Positions 37,737 to 51,698 are shown, counted from the first letter of the stretch. The stretch: DNA of 64,000 nt from Burkholderiaceae bacterium (GCA_023954035.1 JAMLIT010000007.1:1-64000); one strand, 5' to 3'. The notes: a model not told the origin generated them from the letters alone. Made by a program: numbers and translations.

Positions 37737-38360
37737 ATGTTGACCGCCCTCACTTGCCCTTCCTCTGGCGACGCAGAAACCGCTGCGCCGGGCGAGGTGC
37801 TGCGGCAACGCCAGCAACAGCCCGACGACGTGTTGTACCTGGTGCAGGGCCGGGTGCTGCTGTGCGTGCACGATGGAGCCCAGGTGCGTCAGCAGCTTGG
37901 CGTGGTCGAAGGCCCGTTCTGGCTGGACGCAGCGTCCGCGCTGCTGGGCCAGCCTTGCGCCGTCGACATGGTGGCCGAAACCCGGGTACAGCTGCGTCGC
38001 CAGCCGCTGGCGCAGTTCCGTGCTGCGCTCGATTCCCTCCCCGGTGCGGCGAAAACCCTGCTGCATGACCTGGCGGCAGGCTACCGGCAACAGACCGAAC
38101 TGGCGGTCAGCCGCCTGGCGCAAGACGCTGAGGCGCGCTGCGCCCAGTGGCTGCTGCGCCATGCACAAAATGACGCCAGCGGCGCGATGAGCGTCACCCT
38201 GCACCAGCGCAAGCGCCTGATTGCTGCCCAGCTGGGCATTGCGCCCGAGACCTTCTCGCGCGTGTTGCGCAGCCTGCGCGAGCACGGCCTGATCCTGGGT
38301 TCGGGCAACGTGCTCAAGCTGCCCGAGCCGCGCGCGCTGCGGCTGGTCGCTGGCGGCTAG
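37737..38360 (+). CDS. Crp/Fnr family transcriptional regulator
   Basis: 207 residues from the ATG at 37737; a GTG at 37728 would add three. The N-terminal cyclic-nucleotide-fold domain (about 10-115) has PGEVLRQRQQQPDDVLYLVQGRVLL. A helix links it to a C-terminal winged helix (145-200) with LHQRKRLIAAQLGIAPETFSRVLRSLREHGLI, the Crp/Fnr recognition helix. No N-terminal Cys cluster for an Fe-S centre is present, and the cAMP-binding residues of CRP are not evident, so it is nearer to DNR-type members. It follows the efflux operon and precedes the GGDEF gene; its targets are unknown. Confidence 0.88.
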   Translation: MLTALTCPSSGDAETAAPGEVLRQRQQQPDDVLYLVQGRVLLCVHDGAQVRQQLGVVEGPFWLDAASALLGQPCAVDMVAETRVQLRRQPLAQFRAALDSLPGAAKTLLHDLAAGYRQQTELAVSRLAQDAEARCAQWLLRHAQNDASGAMSVTLHQRKRLIAAQLGIAPETFSRVLRSLREHGLILGSGNVLKLPEPRALRLVAGG

Positions 38361-38518
38361 CCTGGCGCGTCCCTCTCAGGGTTTTCATACCCGGCGCTTG
38401 CGGGTTCTACCCAAGCGGCTCCCCGCGCCTGCTGCGTATATTGATCGCCAGCCATGTCTGCGATTCAGTTGTCCTTGTCCCCATCTGCCGGCACCCTTTG
38501 GTTCGCGTGCCGTAGGCC

Positions 38519-40585
38519 ATGAGCGGGCGCAGCCCGCGGCAGGGCTGGGCTCTGCCCGGTCCTCTGGCCTTGCGGCTCGCGGCACTGCTGATCGGCACCG
38601 CCCTGGTGGCGGGCGCGGCGTCGGGGTCCATCGCCACACGCGCCGCTGCGGACGAAGCGCTGCAGCGCGTCATGCGCCAGCAGGCTGACGAGGTCCAGAC
38701 GCTGGCGCGCGTTTTTGCCAGCAAGATCGAGCAGAGCCAGAAGGTGCTGCGCACCGTGGCCTCCGGCATCACGCCGCAGATGCTCAGCACCCCATATTCT
38801 CTGGAATGGCTGCTGCGCCAGGGCCTGCCGGCCGTGCAGTTCTTTGACACCATGCAGGTGGCCCGCGCCGACGGCACCGTCAGCGTGAATTTGCAGTACG
38901 GGATGCAGGGCGAAGCGGCAGCGCTCGAGCCTTCCGAGCGCGAAGCCTTGCGGCGCACCTTGATCGACGGAAAGCCCGTGGTATCCGAGCTGGTTGGCAA
39001 CCGGGCCGGCGACGCGCGCGTGATGTTCACGCAGCCGCTGCATGGCGCCGACGGGTCGCTCAGCGGCGTGCTGGCCGGGTCGATCCGCCTGCAGTCGCAG
39101 GGGCTGCTGCCGGCGTCCATTGCACCACCCGAGCATGCGGGCTCGCGCCTGGTGGTGTTCTCGGCCGACGGGACGATCCTCTCTCACCCCGACCCGCGCC
39201 GCGTCCTGGGCAAGGTCAGTGAAGAGCCCGGGCTGGCGCAGGCCTACCAGGCGCTGGCGCTGCATCCGGAGGCGGCGGCGTCGGCGCGCACGGAGGTGGT
39301 CCCCGGTTTCGTCGTCAGTCTGGCCACCATGCCGCTGCCGCAATGGACGGTGGCGCGTGTGAGCGAAGTTCAGGCGCTGCTGGCGCCGCTGGAGGGCACG
39401 CAGCGCACCGCCTGGTGGCTCGCGGTGCTGGCGGTGGGGTTGACCGCGGTGCTGGGGGCTTTGCTCAGCCTGTGGCAGATGCAGCCGCTGGCGCGCCTGC
39501 GCGAGCGCGCACTGGAGCTGTCGCAGCAGGGCGATGCCGAGGATTCGCTGGCGCCCGCGCCTGGCTGGGGCGACGAGGTCGGCACGCTGGCGCGGCTGCT
39601 GGACGGCTTCGTGCAGGAACGCAGCGGCCAGGCGCTGCGCGACGGCGCACTGACGGGCAGCCTGCAGGCCATCCTGGACCATGCGCCGGTAGGCATCGTC
39701 ATCACGCGCGCCGGGCGCCTGAGCATGTTGGGGCGCCAGGCGGCGCAGATGCTGGGCTACACGACCGAGGAACTCATCGGTCGGCCGGTGCGCGCGCTGT
39801 ACGGCTCGGACGCTGCGTGGAGCCAGGGCGAGGCGCGGGCCCGCGCGGCGTTTGCGGCGCACGGCGCTTTCGATGGCGACCTGTGCTTTGCCCGCAAGGA
39901 TGGAAGTCCCGTGTGGGCGCGCGTGCAGGGCCGGGCGGCCGAGGCGCCCGGCATGTCGGCGGGGATCGTCTGGATTCTGGAGGAGCTGACGGCCGTGCAT
40001 GAAGCGCGGCGCCAGCGCCGGCACGAGCGCCTGCACGACCCCATCACCGGCCTGCCCGACCGGCGCGCATTCGAGGAGCGCTTGCGCGGCGTGCTGCTGG
40101 GACGTGACGAGATCGTCGCGGCGCAGGGCGAGTTGCTCTGCGGTGTGGTGATGTACCTCGACCTGGACCATTTCACCGTGGTCAACGACATTGCCGGACA
40201 CAGCGCAGGCGACGACGTGCTGGAGCATGTGGCCCGATTGCTGGAAGCGCAGGTGCGCCAGGCCGGCTGGGTGGCCCGCCTGGGGGGCGACGAATTCGTC
40301 GTTGTGCTGCCCAACTGCTCGGCCGCGCACGGCCTGGCGGTGGCCGAGCAGCTGCGCGCCGCCGTGCGCGCCTGGGAACCCGTGTACGGCGGGCGCAGCT
40401 TCACCCTGGGCGTGAGCATCGGCCTGGTGCCGCTGACGTCGCAGTTGCGCGACGTGGCCGCCGTCCTGCGCGCTGCGGACATGGCGTGCTATGCGGCCAA
40501 GCGCGCGGGTCGCAACTGCGTGTTCACGCCGGCGGGCCTGCCCGAGGCAGGGTTGGTAGAACCAGAAATACTATCGAATCAATAG
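38519..40585 (+). CDS. Membrane PAS-GGDEF diguanylate cyclase with Cache-type sensor
   Basis: 688 residues. TM1 about 16-36; a periplasmic Cache-like sensor (about 40-300); TM2 about 300-323 (WWLAVLAVGLTAVLGALLSLW); HAMP-like segment to 365; PAS domain about 378-495 (ILDHAPVGIVITRAG, AQMLGYTTEELIGRPV); GGDEF domain about 505-670 with intact active site RLGGDEFVVVLP near 589 and YLDLDHFTVVND. The product would be c-di-GMP. The inhibitory RxxD motif expected just upstream of GGDEF is absent (RQAG), so product inhibition may be lost. No EAL domain. Stop codon TAG lies within a repeat element. Confidence 0.92.
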   Translation: MSGRSPRQGWALPGPLALRLAALLIGTALVAGAASGSIATRAAADEALQRVMRQQADEVQTLARVFASKIEQSQKVLRTVASGITPQMLSTPYSLEWLLRQGLPAVQFFDTMQVARADGTVSVNLQYGMQGEAAALEPSEREALRRTLIDGKPVVSELVGNRAGDARVMFTQPLHGADGSLSGVLAGSIRLQSQGLLPASIAPPEHAGSRLVVFSADGTILSHPDPRRVLGKVSEEPGLAQAYQALALHPEAAASARTEVVPGFVVSLATMPLPQWTVARVSEVQALLAPLEGTQRTAWWLAVLAVGLTAVLGALLSLWQMQPLARLRERALELSQQGDAEDSLAPAPGWGDEVGTLARLLDGFVQERSGQALRDGALTGSLQAILDHAPVGIVITRAGRLSMLGRQAAQMLGYTTEELIGRPVRALYGSDAAWSQGEARARAAFAAHGAFDGDLCFARKDGSPVWARVQGRAAEAPGMSAGIVWILEELTAVHEARRQRRHERLHDPITGLPDRRAFEERLRGVLLGRDEIVAAQGELLCGVVMYLDLDHFTVVNDIAGHSAGDDVLEHVARLLEAQVRQAGWVARLGGDEFVVVLPNCSAAHGLAVAEQLRAAVRAWEPVYGGRSFTLGVSIGLVPLTSQLRDVAAVLRAADMACYAAKRAGRNCVFTPAGLPEAGLVEPEILSNQ

Positions 40586-40636
40586 CTTTCAACGCTTGCT
40601 ACATAAGCGCTAACGCCCAAAAATAGCAAAAATTTA
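40571..40636 (+). repeat. Interspersed palindromic repeat, copy G, after the GGDEF gene
   Basis: TATCGAATCAATAGCTTTCA, ACGCTTGCTACATAAGCGCT and AACGCCCAAAAATAGC. The TAG of AATAGCT is the stop codon of the GGDEF protein. It fills most of the gap to the convergent xdhB. Confidence 0.88.
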
Positions 40637-40670
40637 TCCTCCCGGCGCTGCCGTGGGCGGGTGCGCCGCG

Positions 40671-43105
40671 TCAGGGCGGCAGCCGCTCCAGGGCCCGCAG
40701 CACGCTCTCGGCCGTGGCCGGCGCCTGCAGCGCCACGGGGCGCCAGGCGCCAGCGTCTGCGGGCGGGCGTGCAGCGGAAATCGCATGGCGCAGCGCCTCG
40801 TACACGCTGACCGCCAGCATGAACGGCGGCTCGCCCACGGCCTTGCTGCCGCCCACGTTGTCCTCGCGGTTCGCTTCGGGCCACAGGGCAATGCGAAAGT
40901 GCTCGGGCACGTCGCCGGTGGCGGGAATCTTGTACGTGCTGGGCGCATGCGTGGCGAGCGCGCCGTCGGCCTTCCACACCAGCTCCTCGGTGGTGAGCCA
41001 CCCCATGCCCTGGATGAAGCCGCCCTCGATCTGCCCGATGTCGATCGCCGGGTTGATGCTGTGGCCCACGTCGTGCAGGATGTCCACCTTGAGCACGCGG
41101 CTCTCGCCGGTGAGCGTGTCGATCACCACCTCGGTGCAGGCGGCGCCATAGGCGAAGTAGAAGAACGGGCGCCCGGTCAGCGTGGTTTTGTCGTAATGGA
41201 TTTTCGGCGTGCGGTAGAAGCCGTCGCTCCAGAGCTGGATGCGGTTGGCGTAGGCCTCCTTGACCACCTCGTCGAAGCTGCGCCGGCCTTTGGGCGAGAT
41301 GACTTCGCCACCGGCAAAGCTGATTTCACCCGCGCCGCAGGCGTCGAGCCCGCAGACGAACGAGGCCAGGTTGTCGCGGATGTTGCGGGCCGCAAACTGC
41401 GCTGCGCGGCCGTTCAAGTCGGTGCCGCTGGACGCTGCCGTGGCGCTGGCGTTGGGCACCTTGCTGGTGTCGGCGGCGGTGACCAGCACGCGCGCCAGTG
41501 AAACCCCCAGCTCGTCCGCCACGATCTGCGCGACTTTCGTGTTCAGGCCCTGGCCCATCTCGGTGCCGCCGTGGTTCACCTGCACGCTGCCGTCGGTGTA
41601 CACATGCACCAGCGCGCCGGCCTGGTTGAACAGCGTGGCCGTGAAGCTGATGCCGAACTTGACCGGGGTGATGGCAATGCCACGGCGCAGCGCCGTCTGC
41701 TGCTGGTTCCAGGTGGCGATTTCGGCGGCCCGCGCGCGGTAGTTGCAGCTCTGCTCCAACTGCGGCATCAGTTCGTGCAGGATGTTGTCTTCCACCCGCA
41801 TCTGGTAGTGCGTGGTGTCGCGCCGGCCCTTGCCGCCGGCCAGCGGTTCGTCGCTGTAGAGGTTGGCCATGCGCACGTCGAAGGCGTCGCGCCCGAGCGC
41901 GCCGGCAATGTCGCCCAGGATGCGCTCGATGGCAATCACGCCCTGCGGGCCACCGAAGCCGCGAAACGCGGTGTGGCTTTGTGTGTTGGTCTTGCAGCGG
42001 TAGGACGCCACCAGCACGTTTTCAAGGAAGTAGGCGTTGTCGCAGTGGAACACCGCGCGGTCCGCCACCGGGCCGGAGAGGTCGGCCGAGAAGCCGCAAT
42101 TGACGAACATGCTCAGCACCAGCGCCGTGATGCGGCCGCGTGCGTCAAATCCCACTTCGTAGTCGTAGGCAAACGGGTGGCGTTTGCCGGTGACCAGAAA
42201 GTCGTCGTCGCGGTCCAGGCGCAGCTTGACGGGCGCGCCGAACTTGTGCGCCGCCACGGCGGACCACACCGCCAGGTGGCCGGCCTGCGTCTCCTTGCCG
42301 CCAAAGCCACCACCCATGCGCCGGCACTGTACGGTGACGGCGTGGTTGTCGATGCCCAGCGCATGGGCCACCCAGTGCTGCACCTCGCCGGGGTGCTGCG
42401 TGCTCGAATGAATCCACCACTGGTTCTGCTCCAGCGGCAGGGCGTAGGCAATCTGGCCTTCCAGGTAGAAATGCTCCTGGCCGCCGGTTTCAAAGCGGCC
42501 GGAAAGCCGGTGCGGTGCGCTTGCCATGGCTTCTTCGGGTGCGCCGCGTCGCACAAACACAGGCGGCAGCACGTAGCTTTTCGCCGCATGGGCTTCTCGC
42601 GGGTCCAGCACTGCTGGCAAGGGCGCAATGTCCACCTGCACGGCCCGCGCGGCGCGGCGCGCCTGCATCACCGATTCGGCCACCACCACGCCAATCACCT
42701 GGCCCACGTGCTGCACGGTATCGAACGCGAACACCGGCTCGTCGTGCGCAAAGGCGGCCAGCATGTTGTCGCCCGGAATGTCGGCCGACAGCACCACGCC
42801 GCGCACGCCCGGCAGGGCCAGCGCAGCCGCAGCGTCCACGCCGTTCAGGCGCCCGTGCGCCACTTTGGACAGGATGGGCGCGGCGTACAGCGTGCCCTTG
42901 AGTTCGGGCAGGTCGTCGATGTAGCTGGCGTTGCCCGCCACCTGGGCGCGGGCGCTTTCGTGCGCATGCGATTGACCCAGAGCCCGCGGCAATGGGGCAG
43001 CCGTGTGCCTGGGTGGCGAAAGCGCCGGTTCAGCGACGGCATCGGCCGCGATGGCCACCGGATCGGCCACGCCATCACGGCTCAGGGAAAGTTCGTCGCG
43101 TGCAG

Positions 43106-43109
<4 letters not shown>
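40671..43109 (-). CDS. xdhB: Xanthine dehydrogenase molybdenum-binding subunit XdhB
   Basis: 812 residues. Large subunit carrying the molybdopterin site that hydroxylates hypoxanthine and xanthine to urate. Markers: GNASYIDDLPELKGTLYAAPILS, EGQIAYALP, CRRMGGGFGGKETQ, TNTQSHTAFRGFGGPQGV, VNHGGTEMGQGLNTKV and the C-terminal KAVGEPPFMLA whose Glu is the catalytic base. The ATG at 43109 overlaps the xdhA stop by 4 bp (ATGA); the frame is open much further but upstream residues are not XDH-like. It needs molybdenum cofactor, for which moeA, moaD, mobB and moeB lie in this window. Confidence 0.95.
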
Positions 43110-44605
<1,496 letters not shown>

Positions 44606-44656
44606 GGTCAAAAGGTTCAGCGAGACAAGAATCGCACTAAGGGTAGAACGCATTGC

Positions 44657-44678
44657 GCTGGCGCGCATAAGCGCCAGC
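44657..44678. promoter_or_regulatory. Perfect inverted repeat in the xdhA-LysR divergent promoter
   Basis: GCTGGCGC-GCATAA-GCGCCAGC, 8-bp arms with a 6-bp centre, lies between the two divergent start codons (52 bp from xdhA, 26 bp from the LysR gene). It may be a LysR operator. The ATAAGCGCC wording also resembles an arm of the interspersed repeat. Confidence 0.5.
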
Positions 44679-44703
44679 ATATGACGCGAATGCGCAAAAA
44701 ACT

Positions 44704-45636
44704 ATGAGAGACCAAGCCCTTTTCGACAAGATAGACCTCCATCTCATAAGGGTCTTGCACACCGTGCTCACTGAACGCAGCGTATCGAGGGCAGCTATCC
44801 GTCTGGGCATGCACCAGCCGGCGGTGTCTGCTGCGCTCAAGCGTTTGCGCGATCTTTCGGGCGACCCGCTGCTGGTGCGCTCGGGCAGCAGCATGGTGCC
44901 CACCGACGCTGCGCTGCGCATGGTGGAGCCAGCGGCCGACATTCTGCGCAGCGCCGAGGCGCTGTTTTCGGATGCGCGCGGGTTTGACCCGCGCACCAGT
45001 ACGCGCAGCTTTCGCGTCGCGGCCAGCGACTACCTCGATCCGCTGTTTCTGCCCCGACTGGTCGCACGCATCAAGTCCGAGGCGCCGCTGTGCCCGATCG
45101 ACATCCTCCCGCTTTCGCCCGACGCCCACTACCACGCACAGCTGGCCGATGGCGAGGCCGACGTGGTCATCGGCAACTGGCCCGAGCCGCCGGGCGATCT
45201 GCATCTGGGCAAACTGTTTTCCGATGAGGTGGTGTGTCTGGTCTCGCCCGAGCACCCTGCGGTTCGCCGCGGCTGGAGCCTGGAGGACTGGCTGCAAGCC
45301 GAGCACATTGCCCCCACGCCCACCCACCCCGGCGCGCGCGGCGTGATCGACGCGCACCTCGATAGCCTGGACCTGCAACGCAACATCACGGCGCGCTGCG
45401 CGCACTTCGGGCAGATTCCCGAGATGGTGGCGGCCAGCCTGCTGGTCCTCACCACGGGTCGCCAGTACTGTGAGCGCTTCACCGCGCGCCTGCCGCTCGT
45501 CATTCTGGCGCCGCCGCTGGCTTTTCCGCCGCTGGGCTACTACCAGCTCTGGCATGCGCGCACCCAGCATTCCGCTGCAGCCGCCTGGTTGCGCGACTGC
45601 GTTCGCAAGGTGGCTGATTCGCTACCAAAAGGATAG
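44704..45636 (+). CDS. LysR family transcriptional regulator
   Basis: 310 residues. The N-terminal winged helix-turn-helix (about 8-68) has LHLIRVLHTVLTERSVSRAAIRLGMHQPAVSAALKRLRDL. The effector-binding domain (95-305) has VAASDYLDPLFLPRLV and GEADVVIGNWPEPPGDLHLGKLFSDEVVCLV. The layout resembles the NodD/NahR-like branch. Divergent from xdhAB and 76 bp upstream of the nucleoside ABC operon on the same strand, so it may control either or both. The stop codon TAG comes from a repeat element. Confidence 0.92.
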   Translation: MRDQALFDKIDLHLIRVLHTVLTERSVSRAAIRLGMHQPAVSAALKRLRDLSGDPLLVRSGSSMVPTDAALRMVEPAADILRSAEALFSDARGFDPRTSTRSFRVAASDYLDPLFLPRLVARIKSEAPLCPIDILPLSPDAHYHAQLADGEADVVIGNWPEPPGDLHLGKLFSDEVVCLVSPEHPAVRRGWSLEDWLQAEHIAPTPTHPGARGVIDAHLDSLDLQRNITARCAHFGQIPEMVAASLLVLTTGRQYCERFTARLPLVILAPPLAFPPLGYYQLWHARTQHSAAAAWLRDCVRKVADSLPKG

Positions 45637-45685
45637 CTGTATGCGTATATAGAATAAGCGCCGCATGCCGATTTGACTATTAAAA
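45621..45685 (+). repeat. Interspersed palindromic repeat, copy I, after the LysR gene
   Basis: CTACCAAAAGGATAGCTGTA, TGCGTATATAGAATAAGCGC and CGCATGCCGATTTGACTATT. The left arm is degenerate (GCGTATAT). The TAG of GGATAGC is the LysR stop codon. Confidence 0.75.
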
Positions 45686-45712
45686 TACAACATTTCCGAG
45701 ACAACAACGCGC

Positions 45713-47282
<1,570 letters not shown>

Positions 47283-47296
<14 letters not shown>

Positions 47297-48362
47297 AGCG
47301 CGCCCCGAAGCGTCGAAATGGTGGACCTACGGTTCGCCGCTGCTGGCGCTGGCCATCACGGTGCTCATCGGCGTCGCGCTGTTTGCGCTGCTCGGAAAGG
47401 ACCCGCTGCGCGGCCTGGAAGTATTTTTCTGGGAGCCGCTCAAGTCGCGCTACGCGCTGGGCGAGCTGATGGTCAAGGCGACGCCGCTGCTGCTGATCGC
47501 GCTGGGCCTGGCAGTGTGCTTTCGCTCCAACGTCTGGAACATTGGCGCGGAAGGCCAGTTCGTCATGGGCGCGATTGCCGCAGGCGGTGTGGCACTGATG
47601 GCCGACAAGACCACCGGCAGCTGGATCATGCTGGCCGTGCTGCTGGCGGGCACCCTGGGCGGCATGGCTTGGGGCGGACTCACCGCACTGCTGCGCGACA
47701 AGTTCAATGCCAATGAAATTTTGGTCAGCCTGATGCTGGTGTACGTGGCCATTTTGATCCTGAGCTACCTGGTGTTCGGCCCCTGGAAAGACCCCGCGGG
47801 CTACAACTTCCCGCAAACGCCGGCCTTCGCGAAGGCGACGCAGATCCCCAAGCTCATGGCCGGCTCGCGCATGAACATTGGCTTGTTGATGGCTTTGGCG
47901 GGTTCGGCCCTGCTCTGGTCGTTTCTGTTTCGTTCGCGCGCCGGGTTTGCGCAGCAGGTCTCGGGCCTGGCGCCGGCGGCTGCGCGCTACGCGGGGTTTT
48001 CCTCGCGCCGCGCGCTCTGGGTGGCGCTGCTGGTCTCGGGCGGCGCGGCCGGCCTGGCGGGCGCGTTGGAAGTGGCCGGCCCGATCGGCCAGCTCACGCC
48101 CTACGTTCCCGCAGGCTACGGCTTTGCCGCCATCATCGTCGCCTTCGTCGGTCGGCTGCATCCGGTGGGCATGATTTTTTCGGCCATCCTGATGAGCATG
48201 TTCTACATCGGCGGCGAACTGGCCCAGTCGCGCCTGGGCCTGCCCAAGTCCTTGACCGGCGTTTTTCAGGGCCTGCTGCTGTTCACGCTGCTGGCCTGCG
48301 ATACCTTGATCGCCTACCGCGTGCGCTGGGCGCGCCCGGCGGGTGCGAAGGCGGGGAGCTGA
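47283..48362 (+). CDS. ABC transporter permease, nucleoside/purine uptake (YufP-like)
   Basis: 359 residues with about 8-9 membrane segments. Permease family markers: LMVKATPLLLIALGLAVCFRSNVWNIGAEGQFVMGAI, a conserved block of BMP-type permeases, and GYGFAAIIVAFVGRLHPVGMIFSAILMSMFYIGGE. The ATG at 47283 lies inside the end of the ATPase gene and is preceded by GGAGG. It pairs with the next gene to form the membrane channel, with stop and next start almost adjacent (TGACATG). Confidence 0.92.
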
Positions 48363-48363
48363 C

Positions 48364-49284
48364 ATGGAATCCTGGGCACTTCTGATTGGCGCCACGCTCA
48401 GCGCAGGCACCGTTCTGGCCATCGCCGCGCTGGGCCTGCTCATCAACGAGAAGGCGGGCATCGTCAACCTGGGCGCCGAAGGCATGATGCTGTGCGCCGC
48501 CATCGCCGGCTTTGCCGCCGTGGTGCATACCGGCAACCCCTGGCTGGGCTTTGCCGCCGGCATGCTGGCGGGCGCGCTGCTCGCCATGGTGTTTGGCTGG
48601 CTGGTGATCTGGCTGGGCACCAACCAGTACGCCACCGGCCTGGCACTCAGCCTGTTTGGCGTCGGGTTTTCGGCCTTTGTCGGCATCGGCTATGTGCAGG
48701 CGCGTCTGCCGGAGATTCCGAAATTCATGCTGCCCTGGCTGCGCGATCTGCCGCTGGTGGGCCCGGCGCTGTTTCGCCAGCACCCGCTGGTGTACCTGAC
48801 GGTGGCGTTCGCTGGTGCGCTGGTGTGGTTCCTCTACCGCACCCGCTCCGGCCTGATCCTTCGCTCGGTCGGCGAGTCGCCGGAATCGGCGCATGCGCTG
48901 GGTTACCCGGTGCGCCGCATTCGCCTGGCAGCCGTCATGGCCGGTGGCGCGCTGTGCGGCTTGGCCGGCGCCTTCATCTCCACCGTGTACACCCCCCTGT
49001 GGGTGGAGAACATGGTGGCCGGGCGCGGCTGGATCGCCCTGGCGCTTACCACCTTTGCCACCTGGCGCCCAGGCCGGGTGCTGCTGGGCGCCTACCTGTT
49101 TGGCGGCGTGACCATGCTGCAGTTCCATCTGCAGGCCTCGGGCGTGCAGGTGCCCAGCCAGTGGCTGAGCATGCTGCCCTATCTGGCCACCATCGTGGTG
49201 CTGGCGCTGATTTCGCGCAACCCGGTGTGGATTCGCGTGAACATGCCCGCGTCCTTGGGCAAGCCCTTCCACGTCAGCGGCTGA
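48364..49284 (+). CDS. ABC transporter permease, nucleoside/purine uptake (YufQ-like)
   Basis: 306 residues, about 8 membrane segments. Markers: LGLLINEKAGIVNLGAEGMMLCAAIAGF, LGTNQYATGLALSLFGVGFSAFVG, RSVGESPESAHALGYPVRRIR and GRGWIALALTTFATWRPGRVLLGAYLFGGV, all of the second permease of BMP-type nucleoside importers. The ATG at 48364 starts 1 bp after the preceding stop, with GGGGAG upstream. The binding-protein gene follows 75 bp downstream. Confidence 0.92.
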   Translation: MESWALLIGATLSAGTVLAIAALGLLINEKAGIVNLGAEGMMLCAAIAGFAAVVHTGNPWLGFAAGMLAGALLAMVFGWLVIWLGTNQYATGLALSLFGVGFSAFVGIGYVQARLPEIPKFMLPWLRDLPLVGPALFRQHPLVYLTVAFAGALVWFLYRTRSGLILRSVGESPESAHALGYPVRRIRLAAVMAGGALCGLAGAFISTVYTPLWVENMVAGRGWIALALTTFATWRPGRVLLGAYLFGGVTMLQFHLQASGVQVPSQWLSMLPYLATIVVLALISRNPVWIRVNMPASLGKPFHVSG

Positions 49285-49359
49285 AAAGCGCCGTCACACT
49301 TCATAATCCCTGGTTTTCGTCCCGCCAACTGGCAATTTCCAACCAACAAGGAACCCGAC

Positions 49360-50529
49360 ATGACCGACCTGCACAAACGCACGCTCCTGAAGGTGGCTGC
49401 ACTGTCCGCTGTGGCCGCCGCCGCGCTCGTGGGCTGTGGCAAGAAAGAGGAGCCGGCGGCTCCTGCTGCCGCACCGACGCCCGCACCGGTGGCTGCTGCG
49501 CCTGCGCCGGCCGCCGAGCCGCTGAAAATTGCGTTCGCCTACGTCGGCCCGGTGGGCGATGGCGGATGGTCGTACGCGCACGACAACGCGCGCAAAGCCA
49601 TCGAGAAGGAATTTGGCGACAAGATCGTCACCAGCTACGTCGAAAGCGTTCCCGAATCGGCCGACGCAGAGCGGGTTCTGCGCGACATGGCGGGGCAGGG
49701 CAACAAGTTGATTTTCGGTACCACCTTCGGCTACATGGAGTCCATGGTCAAGGTCGCCGCCGACAACCCCGGCGTGAAATTCGAGCATGCCACCGGCTAC
49801 AAAACGGCCGAGAACCTGCGCACTTACGACAGCCGCACCTACGAAGGCGCCTATCTTGCGGGCATCATCGCTGGCGGCATGACCAAGACCAATACCCTGG
49901 GTGTGGTGGGTTCGGTGCCGATTCCCGAGGTTCTGCGCAATATCAACAGTTTCACGCTGGGTGCGCAAAGCGTGAACCCGAAGATCCAGACCAAGGTGGT
50001 GTGGGTGAATGAATGGTTCAGCCCACCCAAGGAAACCGAAGCGGCGACTTCGCTGATCAATGGCGGCGCCGACGTCTTGTTCCAGAACACCGATTCGCCC
50101 GCAGTGCTCAAGACGGCCCAGGAAAAGGGCAAGCGCGCCTTTGGCTGGGATTCGGACATGACCGCTTACGGTCCCAAGGCTCACCTGGGTTCGGCCATCA
50201 TCAACTGGACGCCTTACTACACCAAGACGGTCAAGGACGTGCTGGACGGCACCTGGACGACGGGCCAGGCCTGGTGGGGTGTGAAGGAAGGCGCCATCGA
50301 CATGGTGTCGATTGCCGAGGACGTACCGGCCGAACTCAAGGCCAAGGTGGACGAAGCCAAGGCGGGCCTGAAGGCGGGTAGTTTCCACATCTGGAAAGGC
50401 CCGCTCGTCGACAACACGGGCAAGGAAGTCATCGCCAAGGACGCTGTCGCCGACGACAAGTTCCTCACGGGCATCAACTTCTACGTCAAGGGTGTCGAGG
50501 GCAACGTGCCTGGCGGCGACAAGAAATAA
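49360..50529 (+). CDS. BmpA/Med-family substrate-binding lipoprotein
   Basis: 389 residues. Lipoprotein signal with lipobox ALVGCGKK (Cys26), followed by an Ala/Pro-rich linker (30-53) and a two-lobe periplasmic binding fold: LKIAFAYVGPVGDGGWSYAHDNAR, GTTFGYMESMVKVAADNPGVKFEHATGY, SRTYEGAYLAGIIAGGM and ADVLFQNTDSPAVLKTAQEKG. Members of this family bind purine nucleosides or related bases. Operon position beside an adenine-deaminase-like gene and purine degradation genes supports a purine ligand. AAGGAA lies 8 bases before the ATG. A strong terminator follows. Confidence 0.92.
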   Translation: MTDLHKRTLLKVAALSAVAAAALVGCGKKEEPAAPAAAPTPAPVAAAPAPAAEPLKIAFAYVGPVGDGGWSYAHDNARKAIEKEFGDKIVTSYVESVPESADAERVLRDMAGQGNKLIFGTTFGYMESMVKVAADNPGVKFEHATGYKTAENLRTYDSRTYEGAYLAGIIAGGMTKTNTLGVVGSVPIPEVLRNINSFTLGAQSVNPKIQTKVVWVNEWFSPPKETEAATSLINGGADVLFQNTDSPAVLKTAQEKGKRAFGWDSDMTAYGPKAHLGSAIINWTPYYTKTVKDVLDGTWTTGQAWWGVKEGAIDMVSIAEDVPAELKAKVDEAKAGLKAGSFHIWKGPLVDNTGKEVIAKDAVADDKFLTGINFYVKGVEGNVPGGDKK

Positions 50530-50550
50530 GCCAGCGCGCTGGCATCGCCC

Positions 50551-50573
50551 GGCCGCCTTCGGGCGGCCTTTTT
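50551..50573 (+). terminator. Rho-independent terminator between the bmpA-type gene and the deaminase gene
   Basis: GGCCGCC-TTCG-GGCGGCC followed by TTTTT. A perfect 7-bp GC stem with a UUCG tetraloop, 21 bp after the lipoprotein stop and 22 bp before the deaminase ATG. Confidence 0.9.
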
Positions 50574-50579
50574 CGTTGA

Positions 50580-51641
<1,062 letters not shown>

Positions 51642-51698
51642 TGTGGGCGGCCGCGCGCGCGGGGCCTGCCGCACGGTCTGCACCGCTTTTCCATAGGT

